From Botryotinia globosa (taxonomy: Eukaryota > Ascomycota > Leotiomycetes > Helotiales > Sclerotiniaceae): DNA of 64,000 nt. The DNA is taken from positions 930,001 to 994,000 of the forward strand of contig RCSZ01000016.1 of the NCBI GenBank assembly GCA_014898425.1, in the 5' to 3' direction. A program made the position numbers and the translations under genes. Below, one piece after another: positions 43,881 to 55,014 of this stretch (position 1 is its first letter; the number at the start of each line of letters is the position of its first letter). The notes under the pieces were generated by a model, which had not been told where the DNA came from, did no database searches, and was given only the letters and a program-made list of their open reading frames with translations.

Positions 43881-45620
43881 TTAAACACTACTCAACTCAA
43901 TCCTCATCGGCCCTAGACCACTAGTATCACTTCCGCTTCCTGATACCACGCCTTCCGTCTGTGTCTCCGCACCTACCAAGATCGGTCCCTTCAATAACCT
44001 CCTCAATCTCATCTTGCCATTCATCTTTCCACCAGCATTTTCATCATTGATGCCACTCTTCGCTGTGAGTCTTTGGACCCCAGCTTGAATGTCCTCTAGA
44101 GACCTCAATCGCGTCTCTGGCATCCAGATAGCCATTACAAAAACGGCCAGCAATGAGAAGCCTCCAAACATGAAATAAGCACCATAATTAGAATGCACCA
44201 GAAAAATCGGTGTCAAGAATGCCACCAACCAATTTGCGAACTAGACGGCCATTAGTCAATCATCTTCATGCCCTCATGTATTCAATACTTACAAAGCTCA
44301 CCCTCTGAGCCAAACTATTCGCCTCATTTCTGGTCTTCATAGGTTGAATCTCGCTAGCAAAAATCTTTCCCATGACTGCCCATGTCGCACAATACGTCAG
44401 CGCAAATACAAAAATTAAAACCACGACGACCCAGCGTACAATCCCATAGGGATGGACAGAGTCCGGAAGATAGAGTGCGCGGATAATGAAAATCGACGAG
44501 GATAGTATGCTAGCACTAACAAGACCGGGTGTACGACGCCCCCATCGATCGACGTAAAGGGTAGCTGGGATGGTGATGGCGACCATGATTATGGCACTCG
44601 CACCCGAAGCGAGAAACGTGGATGTTGTCCCGGGTAAACCTGCAGTTTCGAAGAGAGTTGGTGCGTACTATGTCATGTCAGTAATCTGTATTCTAGAAAA
44701 TCTGTGAAGGTGGTTACACACATATAAAACCCCATCAATCCCACTCAATTGCAACGCTCCCAGCAAGAAAACTGCCAAGAAAGTTCTGCTCCTATACTCT
44801 TTCTCGAAAATTCTCAACAACCCCCTGATTCCCTTCTTTACATCCACAGCAACTGGAACTGGAACCAAAATATCCTTCTCCGCTTCTTCTTTCTTAATTC
44901 CCAATCTTTCTAGTGCCTGCAATGCTTTTTTTCTTCTCCCCTTATGAAGCAGCCATCTTGGCGAATCTGGCAAGTAACCACAGAAGGCTGCGAGGACAAC
45001 AGCAAGTAACGATTGAATAATGAACGGTGCTCGCCACGATATCGAAGACTCTAGACGGGCAAAACCAAAACAAGTAAAGTATCCTGCGCAAACACTAGCT
45101 GTGCACATGAATTGTGGTAGCGAAACGAACATTCATCGCGATGCACATGGTGCTGTCTCGGTGATATATCTAGCTTGATGTTAGAAATACTACACATCAT
45201 TGAATCTCAGTCCCCCAATCAAACTCACACACTAACACACCCCAACCACAAACCCTCGCCTTAACCAGCGAGTGCTCTTCCCGCCAACAGAACCCCCAAT
45301 CCATCTGCACCAGCTTCCATTCCCGTTCCTAATGCAAAAACAAGCGATCCAGCCATAATCACATAAAGATGGCCAATTCTCTCAGCCAATTTACCACCGA
45401 AAATAGACGGCATAGCACCAGTCATCATGATCAATGAAACTGTGAAACCACGGAGTAGGGGCGATAGATCTCCTATTTTTGAGGTAAAAGATGGCATGCT
45501 GGTGATTGCACCAATGGATCCTGTATCGTAGCCATTGAGAAAACCACCGAGGGAAATAAGAGATGCAAAGACAGTGTAACCTTTGGGTTTGGGTAGCATG
45601 ATGGGTTTGAGTGAGAACAT
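43881..45620 (-). pseudogene. MFS sugar transporter with two in-frame stop codons
   Basis: Four exons (45620-45229, 45169-44722, 44667-44293, 44240-43881) with intact GT/AG borders join into 525 codons of a sugar-porter-type transporter. Evidence: SLGGFLNGYDTGSIGAITSM, the family motif ending LAGRALAG then GEGLWLGCVSVYITETAPCA, LPDSPRWLLHKGRRKKALQ, QLSGIDGVLYYAPTLFETAG, YVDRWGRRTPG and PETRLRSLEDI. Two codons are stops: TAA at 45263-45261, between LAG and GEG, and TGA at 45135-45133, between CASR and MFVSLPQ, in the most conserved loop. Everything else, including 12-helix hydrophobicity, is preserved. A functional protein would need both codons read through, so this is a young pseudogene or a locus with assembly errors. 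Confidence 0.85.
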
Positions 45621-46135
45621 GGGGATGGATCAATATTGACTAACAAATTCGATAGAAGTTTTAATGAGAAACAAATAGAACAGGACACGGATGAATGAAA
45701 GCTCTTTTTGAAGATATCATCAAATATAAGAGTTTGCGATATTCTTTTATTGACGGTACATGTTGAAACCCGTGATTGTATCGACACGCCCTTCACTCGT
45801 CAAGCCCTTCACTTGTCAAGGCATGTGAGATCTGACATATATGATCGGCAGCAAACATCCAATCCCATCGTTTGCTATGATTTCGCTGCTGCCTGTATTA
45901 AATCAACGTCTTGTACTCTGATAACATTCTTCCACTCACTATAACTAAATCCGCAAACTCACCAGAAGAAGAAATTTATGAATCAAATTCATGAAAAGAA
46001 AAGAAGGAAGATACATTAGTATCAGATGATTATATTATATCCAGATTTCTCTTGATACTGGTGAATTCACTTCATTATAACATGTAATCATTTACTTTCC
46101 AATCATCAAGCTCACCACATCCCAAGTCCGTTTAA
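45621..46135. other. Intergenic region
   Basis: Divergent region between two pseudogenes. The inverted word AAATTTATGAATCAAATTCATGA occurs at 45973. No gene is seen. Confidence 0.5.
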
Positions 46136-47068
46136 ATGTCTACCAACCTCAAGATTCATGCCAGTGACCTTCCACATAGTACAGAGTCCTCGATGGACTT
46201 TCTTGATTCTTTATTTTTTCAAAATGATCGTGGCCAGTGTTTGCCCACACCAGCAGAAGCTTTCGCATTATTTGGCGACGGCAGAGGGAATCCCGACCTC
46301 CTCCTGTCATTTTCAAACACTTGAATCTTCTTGTTAAATTTGGTCGTTATGTTAAGATCGCTGAAGCGCAGTGTCTTTGGATCATCAGAGAGGATCTTGG
46401 GGATGAAGTTCCTGTCCCGGAAATCTATGGATGGAGAGTCGATGGGGATTATGTGTTTATATATATATGGAATTGATACGAGGAGTCACATTGGAACACC
46501 AGTGGGATTTCATGAATGACTCTGACAAAACTAGTGTTTGCGAACAGCTAAACAAGATAGTATCATCGCTGCGGAGCGTGGAGCAAGATCCTCAAGATCC
46601 TTTCATCGGTATGTGATTAAAATGCATGAAGACCTTAGCACCGTTTTCAATGTCTAACTTCTTCATAGGCTCTCTCAGTCGGGGTCATCTTTCAGATATC
46701 ATAATTGAGAACCAACCTCCTGGCGGCCCATTTGCAATTATTGAACAATTTAACGACTACTTTTCTTCACTGCCCTAGCTTCCTTTTACACTTCCGGATA
46801 ACTTCAAGGACCCTTGGAGAGAGTATCTACCAGAAGACGGGTTGATTAAACTAAAATCATTTCTCCCACAACGCCACCTCGTGTGCTTGCAATCATCGAC
46901 TGGGCCCATTGTGGATAGTTTCCTGACTATTGGGAGTACTGCAAGGCAGCTCATATGTGTTCGTATGAAGGAGAGTGGCTGAATGAATGGATCCCGACCT
47001 TCCTGACTCTATGGGTTGAGGTGTATAGGATTTTTAATGAATATACATATGTGATGGGAGCTTTCTGA
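46136..47068 (+). pseudogene. Aminoglycoside-phosphotransferase (APH)-like kinase pseudogene
   Basis: Fragments of a fungal APH-family protein lie in order but in different frames: FFQNDRGQCLPTPAEAF; PPPVIFKHLNLLVKFGRYVK then IAEAQCLWIIREDLGDEVPV; MELIRGVTLEHQWDFM; after an intron (46609-46668) GHLSDIIIENQPPGGPFAII; and VLAIIDWAHCG then FPDYWEYCKAA. Lesions: a frameshift near 46290; a second frameshift in a TATATATATA run at about 46452-46462; a TAG stop in FSSLP-stop-LPF where the family usually has Gln; a TAG stop where Trp is expected (CG-stop-FPDYWEY); and loss of the segment that should carry the catalytic HxDLHxxN loop. The gene cannot make an active kinase. Confidence 0.85.
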
Positions 47069-47856
47069 ACTTGAATGCCTTTTCTCTATACTGACTGATC
47101 TTTGGTTGAAGCCCTCGGGATTTATATCTGAATCAAGGCTGTCTAGAGTTAGTCTTTTCGAAGAATATTCTTAACTATATCTAAGAAGTCATTTTGGGAC
47201 CGAAGTGAACCATCCGTTATCTTGAAGACGGGAGGGTTGGCGCAAACGTCGAATTCCGGGATGAGTTCTCTTGCAGTCAATTCATGGCATCCCAAGATTC
47301 GTATAGTATTGCTATTTTCTCATGAATTAGTCCTACAGTTTCCTTTTCCAAGTTGAACGCACGTTCTTTCAACCCAAAAGTCGAGCTTTAGCCAATTCCT
47401 AACCTGTATTCTTATTCACCATACAGCTGTATTAGCTTCGATAGCAAACATAATAAGCTGGTTGCCACTACTTGAGGGTACCATTTTGAAAGGGCAAATA
47501 TGAGGATCTAATATTGTTAAGACAGAAGAGACAGGAGAAAGAGGACGTAAAGTATGTGGCTTTTTGATCTTTATTTGCACTTCTTGCGTGTATATTAATA
47601 TAGCAAAATTTGGTGTCTTTCAACCGATTTCCCGACAAATCAAGCAGTAATCTAAAACGAACCAGTACAGATAAGAGCACCGGGATATCCCTGAAAATCT
47701 GCAAATGTGAAGAGTTGAAAATCTCGTTGCTTGTTACTCAACTTTTGCGAAGTGGATAACTGTTTTAAACGAAGTGATCATGAATATTTGATTCATTAAT
47801 GCTATCTTGTACACCAACGCCAGCTAATATACACCCTGCTAGTCTTTACCAGACTT
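47069..47856. other. Intergenic region
   Basis: About 790 bases between the APH pseudogene and the 3' end of Rpt1. A 78-residue minus frame at 47468-47704 has no motif. Nothing else is recognised. Confidence 0.5.
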
Positions 47857-49436
47857 CTAGTTGTATTGCATATAAGTGGCAGTGGAGTTGAACTTCAAGT
47901 TACCCTTGATGACCTTGTCAACTGCGCTCAAGAAATCCTTTTCTGTCGCGACCTTTCTTCTAGCACGAATGGCAAACATTCCTGCTTCTGTGCAAACACT
48001 TCGAAGTTCAGCACCGGTAGAGTTAGGGCAAAGACGTGAAATCAATTCCCATCTAATGTCTCTCTCGACAGACATACTCTTGGCGTGGATTCTAAGAATG
48101 TTTGCTCGTCCCTCGAGATCTGGTAGCGAGAATTCGATCTTTCTATCGATACGTCCAGGTCTCATCAACGCGGGATCCAGGGTAGAAGGCCTGTTTGTAG
48201 CGAACATGACCTTGATGTTTCCTCTCGCGTCGAATCCATCAAGTTGGGTAATCAATTCCAACATGGTTCTCTGTACTTCGTTGTCTCCACCGGCACCATC
48301 ATCGAAACGAGCCCCTCCGACTGCATCAATCTCATCGAAGAAAATGATACAAGCTTTCTTCGTCCTCGCCATTTCGAACAATTCACGAACCATTCTAGCA
48401 CCCTCTCCGACATATTTCTGTACCAACTCACTACCAATAACTCGAATAAATGTAGCATCGGTTCTGTTGGCGACAGCTCTAGCGCAAAGTGTTTTTCCAG
48501 TTCCTGGAGGACCATAAAGTAAAGCACCTTTGGGTGGGTCGATACCAAGGTTGACAAATCGTTCTGGTGACAACAGTGGCATTTCGACGACTTCTCGTAG
48601 CTTTTCGACCTGTTCCTTGCAACCTCCAACATCACCATATGTAACATCAGGCTTCTCCTCAACTGTCATCATCGTAACACTAGCGTCGATCTTCGGAGGT
48701 AAGGGTAATAAGATTTGATACTTGTTGCGGTCGACACTATTTGAGATAGGATTAGCTTTGTAAATAGTTGAGATCGCATTCCGCATACCCAACTCTCATT
48801 CCTTCCTCAATATCTGTAGGACTGACACGGTCGCCAAGGTTCACAACGAATTTCGCAATCTGCTTAACGTTGATGACATATTTGCTCTTTTCCGTATCCT
48901 TCTCGTCTTGGATAATCTTCGTACATCTTGCAACTTGTAAAGGTTGCTCTTCTGACATCCGTTGTCTATCTGCTGCTACATCCCACAAATGAGGTGGCGC
49001 CAATCCGGTATCTGATTCCTGTTGGAAGTTTAGGCCCTGTTTGTGTATACTATAAATGCCGATCTCCTACCTTTACGCCAATCTTCTCATTCACACTTGT
49101 TTGCTTCTCTTTGATCTGTTGTTCGAGTTTCTTTAGCGCGGCGCCATATGGAGCTGCGCCATAAGTTTTCAGGACTTGAATATCTCTACGATTCGTTAAA
49201 TACTGAAAAGGCGCGGTAGTGCGATGACCTGGATAACCTTACTCATCTGATAAAGGTGTGATCTTCTTCTCCTCAACCTCGTCGTCGGCGAAGTCCTACG
49301 AACTTGTCAGAAGGAGTCCTAGCAGCTTGGATAATAATATATACCTTCTTATAGTTCTCCCAGTTTTGCCCCTTTGCGCTGACCTTCGAGATTGTTAATC
49401 AAATGTATAAATGCCAGACAATATAATACGAACCAT
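47857..49436 (-). CDS. RPT1: 26S proteasome regulatory ATPase subunit Rpt1
   Basis: Six exons (49436-49434, 49383-49345, 49295-49243, 49185-49071, 49018-48789, 48736-47857) encode 439 residues. The start codon stands alone as a 3-base exon followed by GTTCGT. The order is: acidic N-terminus ([20 protein letters not shown]), coiled coil, [20 protein letters not shown], the OB-like domain, then the AAA+ domain with Walker A GPPGTGKT, Walker [15 protein letters not shown], sensor [19 protein letters not shown] and the arginine-finger region. The KESDTGLAP segment is specific to Rpt1 among the six ATPases. It forms the heterohexameric ring of the 19S base, which unfolds ubiquitinated substrates in nucleus and cytosol. 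It is divergent from Cct4. Confidence 0.97.
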
Positions 49437-49832
49437 GATGAGAGCTGAGTGACGAAAGGTACGATGTTGTAAGGTTGTGTTTTAGCTGAAGATTTGATGG
49501 GTGAAATTTCGTGGAATTGGTCGTTTGCGTAGAGATTAAAAATCCAAGGGTAATATAGTATCCCAACCCAAGTTCCTTTCAATGTGGTGGACAAAATGTG
49601 GTTGTGAGAAGTTTAGTTTGTTGTGTTGATAATCCTCCCATAGCTCTTAGGTATCCAAAGGTACGTCGGCGTTGCTTGATAAGCTAGTCCAAGATAAGGT
49701 TAGCCGATTTTTCAAATTTCGAAATCTCAAGACAGACGCGCAGTAGGAGTAGAAACGCGACGACGTCACTTCTTAACATATTCTGAGATTAAACGTTCCA
49801 GATTTCCTACAGCCAATATCGGATACTTCAAG
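49437..49832. promoter_or_regulatory. Shared divergent promoter of Rpt1 and Cct4
   Basis: Only 396 bases separate the two start codons. The region contains GACGTCAC at about 49762, one base short of an ATF/CREB palindrome, and GGTGGACAAA at about 49583, which resembles but does not equal the yeast PACE element. Both genes act in protein quality control, so co-regulation is plausible but inferred. Confidence 0.5.
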
Positions 49833-51665
49833 ATGGCTCTTACACAATCAGCAGGAAATTCTACCAACAATGCCTTTAAGGTGGGACATTGAAGTAGCTT
49901 AGAGGGGTTGTTCAATATAGCTAATGTGGTCTATAGGACAAGGAAAAGCCTATGGCTGTTCGAAATGCCAACATTCTGGCTGCCAGAGGTGTGTTTGGAA
50001 AAGTCAAATCATGCGGAAGTAAAGCTGACAAAATACAGCTGTCGCAGATGCATGCAGAACCTCGCTCGGTCCTAGGGGAATGGACAAGATGATTCAGGAC
50101 GGCAAAGGAGGAACACTTATTACAAACGATGGAAGCACCATGATGAAGAGTATGGCAGTTATGCATCCTTCTGCGAAAATGTTGGTCGACCTTTCAGCAG
50201 CACAAGATGTAGAGGCTGGAGACGGAACTACCTCAGTCGTAGTTATTTGTGGAAGTCTATTGGGTGCTGCAGATAAATTACTAGGAAAGGGAATCCATCC
50301 TTCAGTTATTGCCGAATCGTTCCAGAGAGCTGCTGCAGCTTCAGTCCAAATTCTCCACGATATGTCGGTTCCAGTTGCTCTCAGCGACACTGCGACTCTT
50401 TTACAAGCCGCCAACACATCTCTTTCTTCCAAAATCGTTTCACAATACTCAAATCTTCTCGGCCCTATGGCAGTAAACGCTGTTACAAAGACAATCGATA
50501 TCAAGACTGCGGAAAATGTGGACTTGAAGAACATCAGAATAGTCAAAAAGTCGGGAGGTACCATCGAAGATAGTGAGATGGTTGAGGGAGTTGTTTTGAC
50601 TCAGGGCGTCTTAAAGAACGGAGGTGGACCTATCAGAATGGAGAAGGCAAAGATTGGACTTATTCAATTTCAACTCAGTCCTCCAAAGCCTGATGTAAGT
50701 CATTTTGAGTAATCATAAATCGTATACTGCTAACGTATTTAGATGGAAAATCAAATCGTTGTCAACGACTACCGACAAATGGATAAGATTTTGAAAGAAG
50801 AGCGTACATATTTGTTGAATTTAGTTAAAAAAATCAAGAAGGCGAAGTGTAACGTTTTATTGGTATGTTATGTTGAAGTTCTTTCCCGAAATATCTTTTT
50901 GTTCAACCTATTTATCATAGGAGTGCTAACAACGAGCTCTAGATCCAAAAATCTATCCTCCGTGATGCTGTTAATGAACTCTCCCTCCACTTCCTCGCCA
51001 AACTCAACATCCTCTGTATCAAAGACATCGAGCGTGATGAAGTAGAATTCATCTGCAAATCCACCGGCTGCAAACCTATCGCCGACATTGACTCATTCAC
51101 CGAAGATAAACTCGGCTCAGCCGACCTCGTTGAAGAAGCCCAAACTTCCGGTTCCAGACTTGTCAAGATCACCGGTACAAAGAGCGCAGGCAAGACCGTC
51201 TCCATCGTCTGCCGTGGCGCCAACTCCCTCATTCTCGACGAAGCTGAGCGCAGTCTTCACGATGCTCTTTGCGTCGTTAGATGCTTAGTCAAAAAGAAGG
51301 CATTGATTGCCGGTGGAGGAGCTCCAGAGATCGAAATTGCATCGCAATTAGCACAACAAGCACGAGAATTAACCGGTACCGAAGCTATTTGCTGGAAGGC
51401 ATTCGCTGACGCCATGGAAGTAATCCCCACCACTCTTGCCGAGAACGCAGGTCTCAACAGCATCAAAGTCGTCACCGAATTACGCCACAAACATGCAAAC
51501 GGAGAGAAGAATGCAGGTGTCAGTATCAAGAGTGGAGGTGTCAAGGTCGATATTGCGGATGAAAATGTATTGCAGCCACTTTTGGTCAGCACGAGCGCTA
51601 TTGAATTGGCGGCTGAGACGGTGAAAATGATTTTACGTATTGATGATATCGCTTTATCCAGATAA
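49833..51665 (+). CDS. CCT4: Chaperonin TCP-1 (CCT/TRiC) subunit delta
   Basis: Five exons (49833-49880, 49937-49988, 50039-50694, 50743-50862, 50943-51665; introns 48-80 nt) encode 532 residues, the normal length. Motifs: [46 protein letters not shown], the ATP-binding [13 protein letters not shown], the delta-type [19 protein letters not shown], and [20 protein letters not shown] near the C-terminus. The subunit is one of eight in each ring of the cytosolic group II chaperonin that folds actin and tubulin. The last residues, [11 protein letters not shown], match the usual ending in this family. The 16-codon first exon places the true start well before the long frame. Confidence 0.97.
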
Positions 51666-52150
51666 AATGTCCGTATCTAAAGCAGAAAATTAAGGAAAAG
51701 TTGATGATTATGATGAGATGTATATTAATGCATGGTGGCGAGTGGGATATCATTATAGAGATAGATATTTCGCTTAACCCCTTTTGGCATCAGCTTTAAT
51801 GAATGAATCATGATCGTCCTAAGGAACCAACATATATTTATTGGTGCAGATTGAAGCGATTTGAATCTGTGACATGAAAGGTGTTTGAAAACCTGTGAAT
51901 TATGAAATGAATGCCCAAGTCTTCAAGTAGAGAGCCCTTGCTTCTGTTTCTGTTCTGATCAGAATACAGTGTAGCTTCTATTCATATGTGCACACACTGA
52001 TCCATTCGTCCCATTGCACGGAGTATACAACCTTCTCTCATGACTTCAGAGACTGAAAGGGTTTTGGGGGCCTGTCTATAACAATCAACCTCTACTTCTA
52101 CTTGCGTTCTATATATTCATACGTTTTCCTTTCCCCTCCTACTCCCAAAC
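51666..52150. other. Intergenic region between convergent genes
   Basis: The 3' flanks of Cct4 and the METTL25-like gene. No gene or repeat is recognised. Confidence 0.6.
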
Positions 52151-54055
52151 TTATTTAACACCCACAACTACCAAATTTCTTGGACTCATTCCGTATTCAA
52201 AAACTCCCTCCACCCACGCATCTCTACATTCTCCCCTCTCCATGGCCTCTCGCAAAAACACGTATCGATCAACTACAATCATTGACTCTATAACCCCAGC
52301 ACTAAACGCCATCAGTGACCAAATGATACTGAGTTCTTTCTTCCTCGCCAAATATTGAGACTCGTAAGTCTGGATCTCGGCATCGGTGATATGGCCGACT
52401 TTTTCTTGGACCATGGATGAGACGTCGGAGCGGGGGACTTGTGGTTCCTCGGCAGAAGAAGCGGGCGTAGCGGTTAGTTTTTGAATCGCGCCTCGCACGT
52501 AGCTGGTGAAGGATTCATAGCAGGATTTTCGGAGGGAACCGATGATAATGGGGGTTGTGGTGATGGGCTCCTCTTCTTTGTCGTCGCAGCATTCTATCGT
52601 GTTGCACTTTGCGGAAGTGGAAGTTCGTTTGTCGAGATGGTCGGAGGTGTCTAATGGGATGGCTTGTACAACACCGTAATCTAGGAATAGCTTTTGGAGT
52701 AAGGCGCGATAGAAGTGGCGTGTGAAAAATGAATCACTGTCTTTGGCGGTCCAGTTTGCGGGTGCTTGGACACCCATCATTCGAGAGGTTATGTTGAGTG
52801 TGATGCCATGTTCGTTGTATGTAGATAGGCGGTTAGACATGGGGAAGCCGTGGGGATCTGATTCGGGGGCTGAAGAGGAAGAAGGGGGTGGAAGATTCAG
52901 AGCGCGGAGATTGGGACGGAGGAGAGGATGTTTGTAGGAAGGGGTATTGAGTCGTTCGGAGAGTAGATTGTAGCAGCAGCCTACGATGGCTATAGCGTGA
53001 ACCGAAGGGTTGAGGAGGAGAGAGCGGATTCCATGATGTGAGAGGTTGCCGCATGAATGGATGGATATAGCCATTAGATTTATTTCCGAGGGTATTGCTT
53101 CCGAGACGCGGGATATGATATCTTCTTTAACAAGGGCGGTAGAACCGGGCTCCGAAATGATGTTGAGATCACCATCTGGGGCTGCAATCTTCAAATCCTC
53201 AATTTGAGACACCACATCTGATAAATCTCCATCTTCAACTCGATGTTCCACATATTGAATATATCCCTTTCCAACAGCTGGGGTATAAATCGTCTGTAAA
53301 GCCCTCGCCGGTCGTAAATCTGCCTCTTCATCTCTATCCACTTTCCCCACTGCTCTTTTGGTCTTCCCGACTTCTCCCATAACCTTCTCCCTGAAAACCT
53401 TCTTATTCCTCATAACTTTTTCCCTCTCCGCCATCCCCGCCAAAATATCCATACTCTTCGCCCCCTCAATATTCCCCCCCTTACTCTCCACCGCCACAAT
53501 CCATCTATTCCACGGCGGACTCGCCAACGTTCTTCCCAAATAGTTCTGCCCACTCCCAAAATCCACAAAATGCGTGATTTCCTTTCCACTTTCCTCCTTC
53601 ACCTCATCCGCAACCCGCGTTACATAATCCGCGAAATTCGTCACCTCGTGTATTTTCTTCGGAATCATACCCACAGCCACATGTCTAGGTAATTTCCTAG
53701 CACTGAGATTCTTCTTCTCCACGCTTCGGATCAGTGAATGCTTGCGGATATTGAGGATATATGTGATGAGAGATTCTGGCGGCGGGTTGACCATATCACG
53801 TGCCAAGGAAAGATCATCCCGCATGAGCAAATCTAGAAAATCCATCGAGGGATAATCGAGTAACCAGGCGCGCCATTCTTCGGGGAGGATCTTATGATAG
53901 AGACTTGGCTCTCTGATGAAGAAATCGAGGATATGAACGCCTCCGCATAGGGTTTGGAAAAGGGTAGAGGTGGTTGCAAAGTTTAGGAGTGAGTTGACAT
54001 ATTCATCTGCGTTAGAAAAATCGTCTGGGTATGGAAGTGGTTTTTCTGGAGGCAT
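52151..54055 (-). CDS. METTL25/RRNAD1-type methyltransferase-domain protein
   Basis: A 634-residue intronless frame from MPPEKPLPYPDDFSNADEYV; an upstream in-frame Met at 54211 exists, but its extension is basic, unlike a conserved start. Motif I is HFVDFGSGQNYLGRTLA, followed by WIVAVES. A later block, MAISIHSCGNLSHHGIRSLL then VGCCYNLLSERLNTP, with SRMMGVQAPANW, is the METTL25/METTL25B (Methyltransf_32) signature. A long variable insert separates motif I from the HSCGNL block. The C-terminus has two hydrophobic helices (WSLMAFSAGVIESMIVVDRY). SAM binding is likely; the methyl acceptor is not known to me with confidence. Probably cytosolic or nuclear. Confidence 0.88.
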   Translation of the reverse strand: MPPEKPLPYPDDFSNADEYVNSLLNFATTSTLFQTLCGGVHILDFFIREPSLYHKILPEEWRAWLLDYPSMDFLDLLMRDDLSLARDMVNPPPESLITYILNIRKHSLIRSVEKKNLSARKLPRHVAVGMIPKKIHEVTNFADYVTRVADEVKEESGKEITHFVDFGSGQNYLGRTLASPPWNRWIVAVESKGGNIEGAKSMDILAGMAEREKVMRNKKVFREKVMGEVGKTKRAVGKVDRDEEADLRPARALQTIYTPAVGKGYIQYVEHRVEDGDLSDVVSQIEDLKIAAPDGDLNIISEPGSTALVKEDIISRVSEAIPSEINLMAISIHSCGNLSHHGIRSLLLNPSVHAIAIVGCCYNLLSERLNTPSYKHPLLRPNLRALNLPPPSSSSAPESDPHGFPMSNRLSTYNEHGITLNITSRMMGVQAPANWTAKDSDSFFTRHFYRALLQKLFLDYGVVQAIPLDTSDHLDKRTSTSAKCNTIECCDDKEEEPITTTPIIIGSLRKSCYESFTSYVRGAIQKLTATPASSAEEPQVPRSDVSSMVQEKVGHITDAEIQTYESQYLARKKELSIIWSLMAFSAGVIESMIVVDRYVFLREAMERGECRDAWVEGVFEYGMSPRNLVVVGVK

Positions 54056-55014
54056 CGTATGGTTTGTTGAAGATGTTTTTATTTGGTTTCTGATTTTCTC
54101 TGTTTTTTTTTTAGGAAGATTATATTTTTCACAATGATATAAACACAATGTGCGGCTAGTGTTAAAATTCACGAGCCTCATCTTCCTTGACATTTTGAAT
54201 TTTACATACATGAATACAATATAATATCACTTCATTAATACATCATCAATACATGTATGTATCTATCTAAGCATCTAAACCTATCGTATATATTTCATCG
54301 TTTCCGAGATTTTTATAATCATAATTATCATTGTTTCATTCGCTATATCTTTTAGAAATATTTATTAGAAATTATTGTATCAAACAGTCTTTGAAGGACT
54401 CCAATCCATTATTATTAATTCAATTATTATATTATATTATATTATATTATATTATATTATATATTATATTATATTATATTATATTATATTATATTATATT
54501 ATATTATATTATATTATATTATATTATATTATATTATATTATATTATATTATATTATATTATATTATTAATCACTCAAAGAGTTTTGATATTCATCTCAT
54601 GGTAAAGGTAAGGTTAACTTATAAATAATGAATGACATCTCAAAAAAGCTTAATTGTGTTAATCGTTCCCAGAATTAAGGTTCCCCCTCCCTCTCCCACC
54701 CACACGGAAGTTTGACTCTCTATCTGGTAGTCAGTACTTCAAATTATGAACTCGATCACTCAAATTTTAAGGTCATATACGCATTAATCGCTTGGCTGCC
54801 ATGGATCAAGATACTGAACCCCTCGGTCACCCAAAAAGAATGGGACTCTGGACCGTCAAATTCGCGAACTAAAGATTTCCTAAATCATTCTTAACCCCCT
54901 AATCAAGGAGAAAAGGGTATATATTCAAGTTTAGCTCTGTCAAACCTACTGCAGGATGATGACACAGCATCTCGACGAACTACACCGTTCCCCGCGCCAG
55001 ATAAGTATGCTGAG
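54056..55014. other. Intergenic region with pentanucleotide microsatellite
   Basis: Contains the repeat at 54423-54568. From about 54720 there is an open frame (KEWDSGPSNSRTKDFLNHS, stop, then PPNQGEKG) that runs in phase into the start of the transcription factor gene and may be its decayed N-terminus. It has no cysteines, so no zinc cluster. Confidence 0.5.
54423..54568. repeat. (ATTAT)n microsatellite
   Basis: About 29 tandem pentamers, with one interruption near 54461. This is the longest simple repeat in the window and likely hypervariable. Translations of it are only Tyr/Ile repeats. Confidence 0.95.

Noticed and set aside
54056..54211. Upstream Met extending the METTL25-like protein by 52 residues
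   Set aside because: The extension is Lys/Arg/Asn-rich and crosses a poly-T run, while MPPEKPLPYPDDF looks like the natural start.
54331..54605. Tyr/Ile-rich frames over the ATTAT repeat
   Set aside because: Pure microsatellite translation with no start context or conserved flanks.
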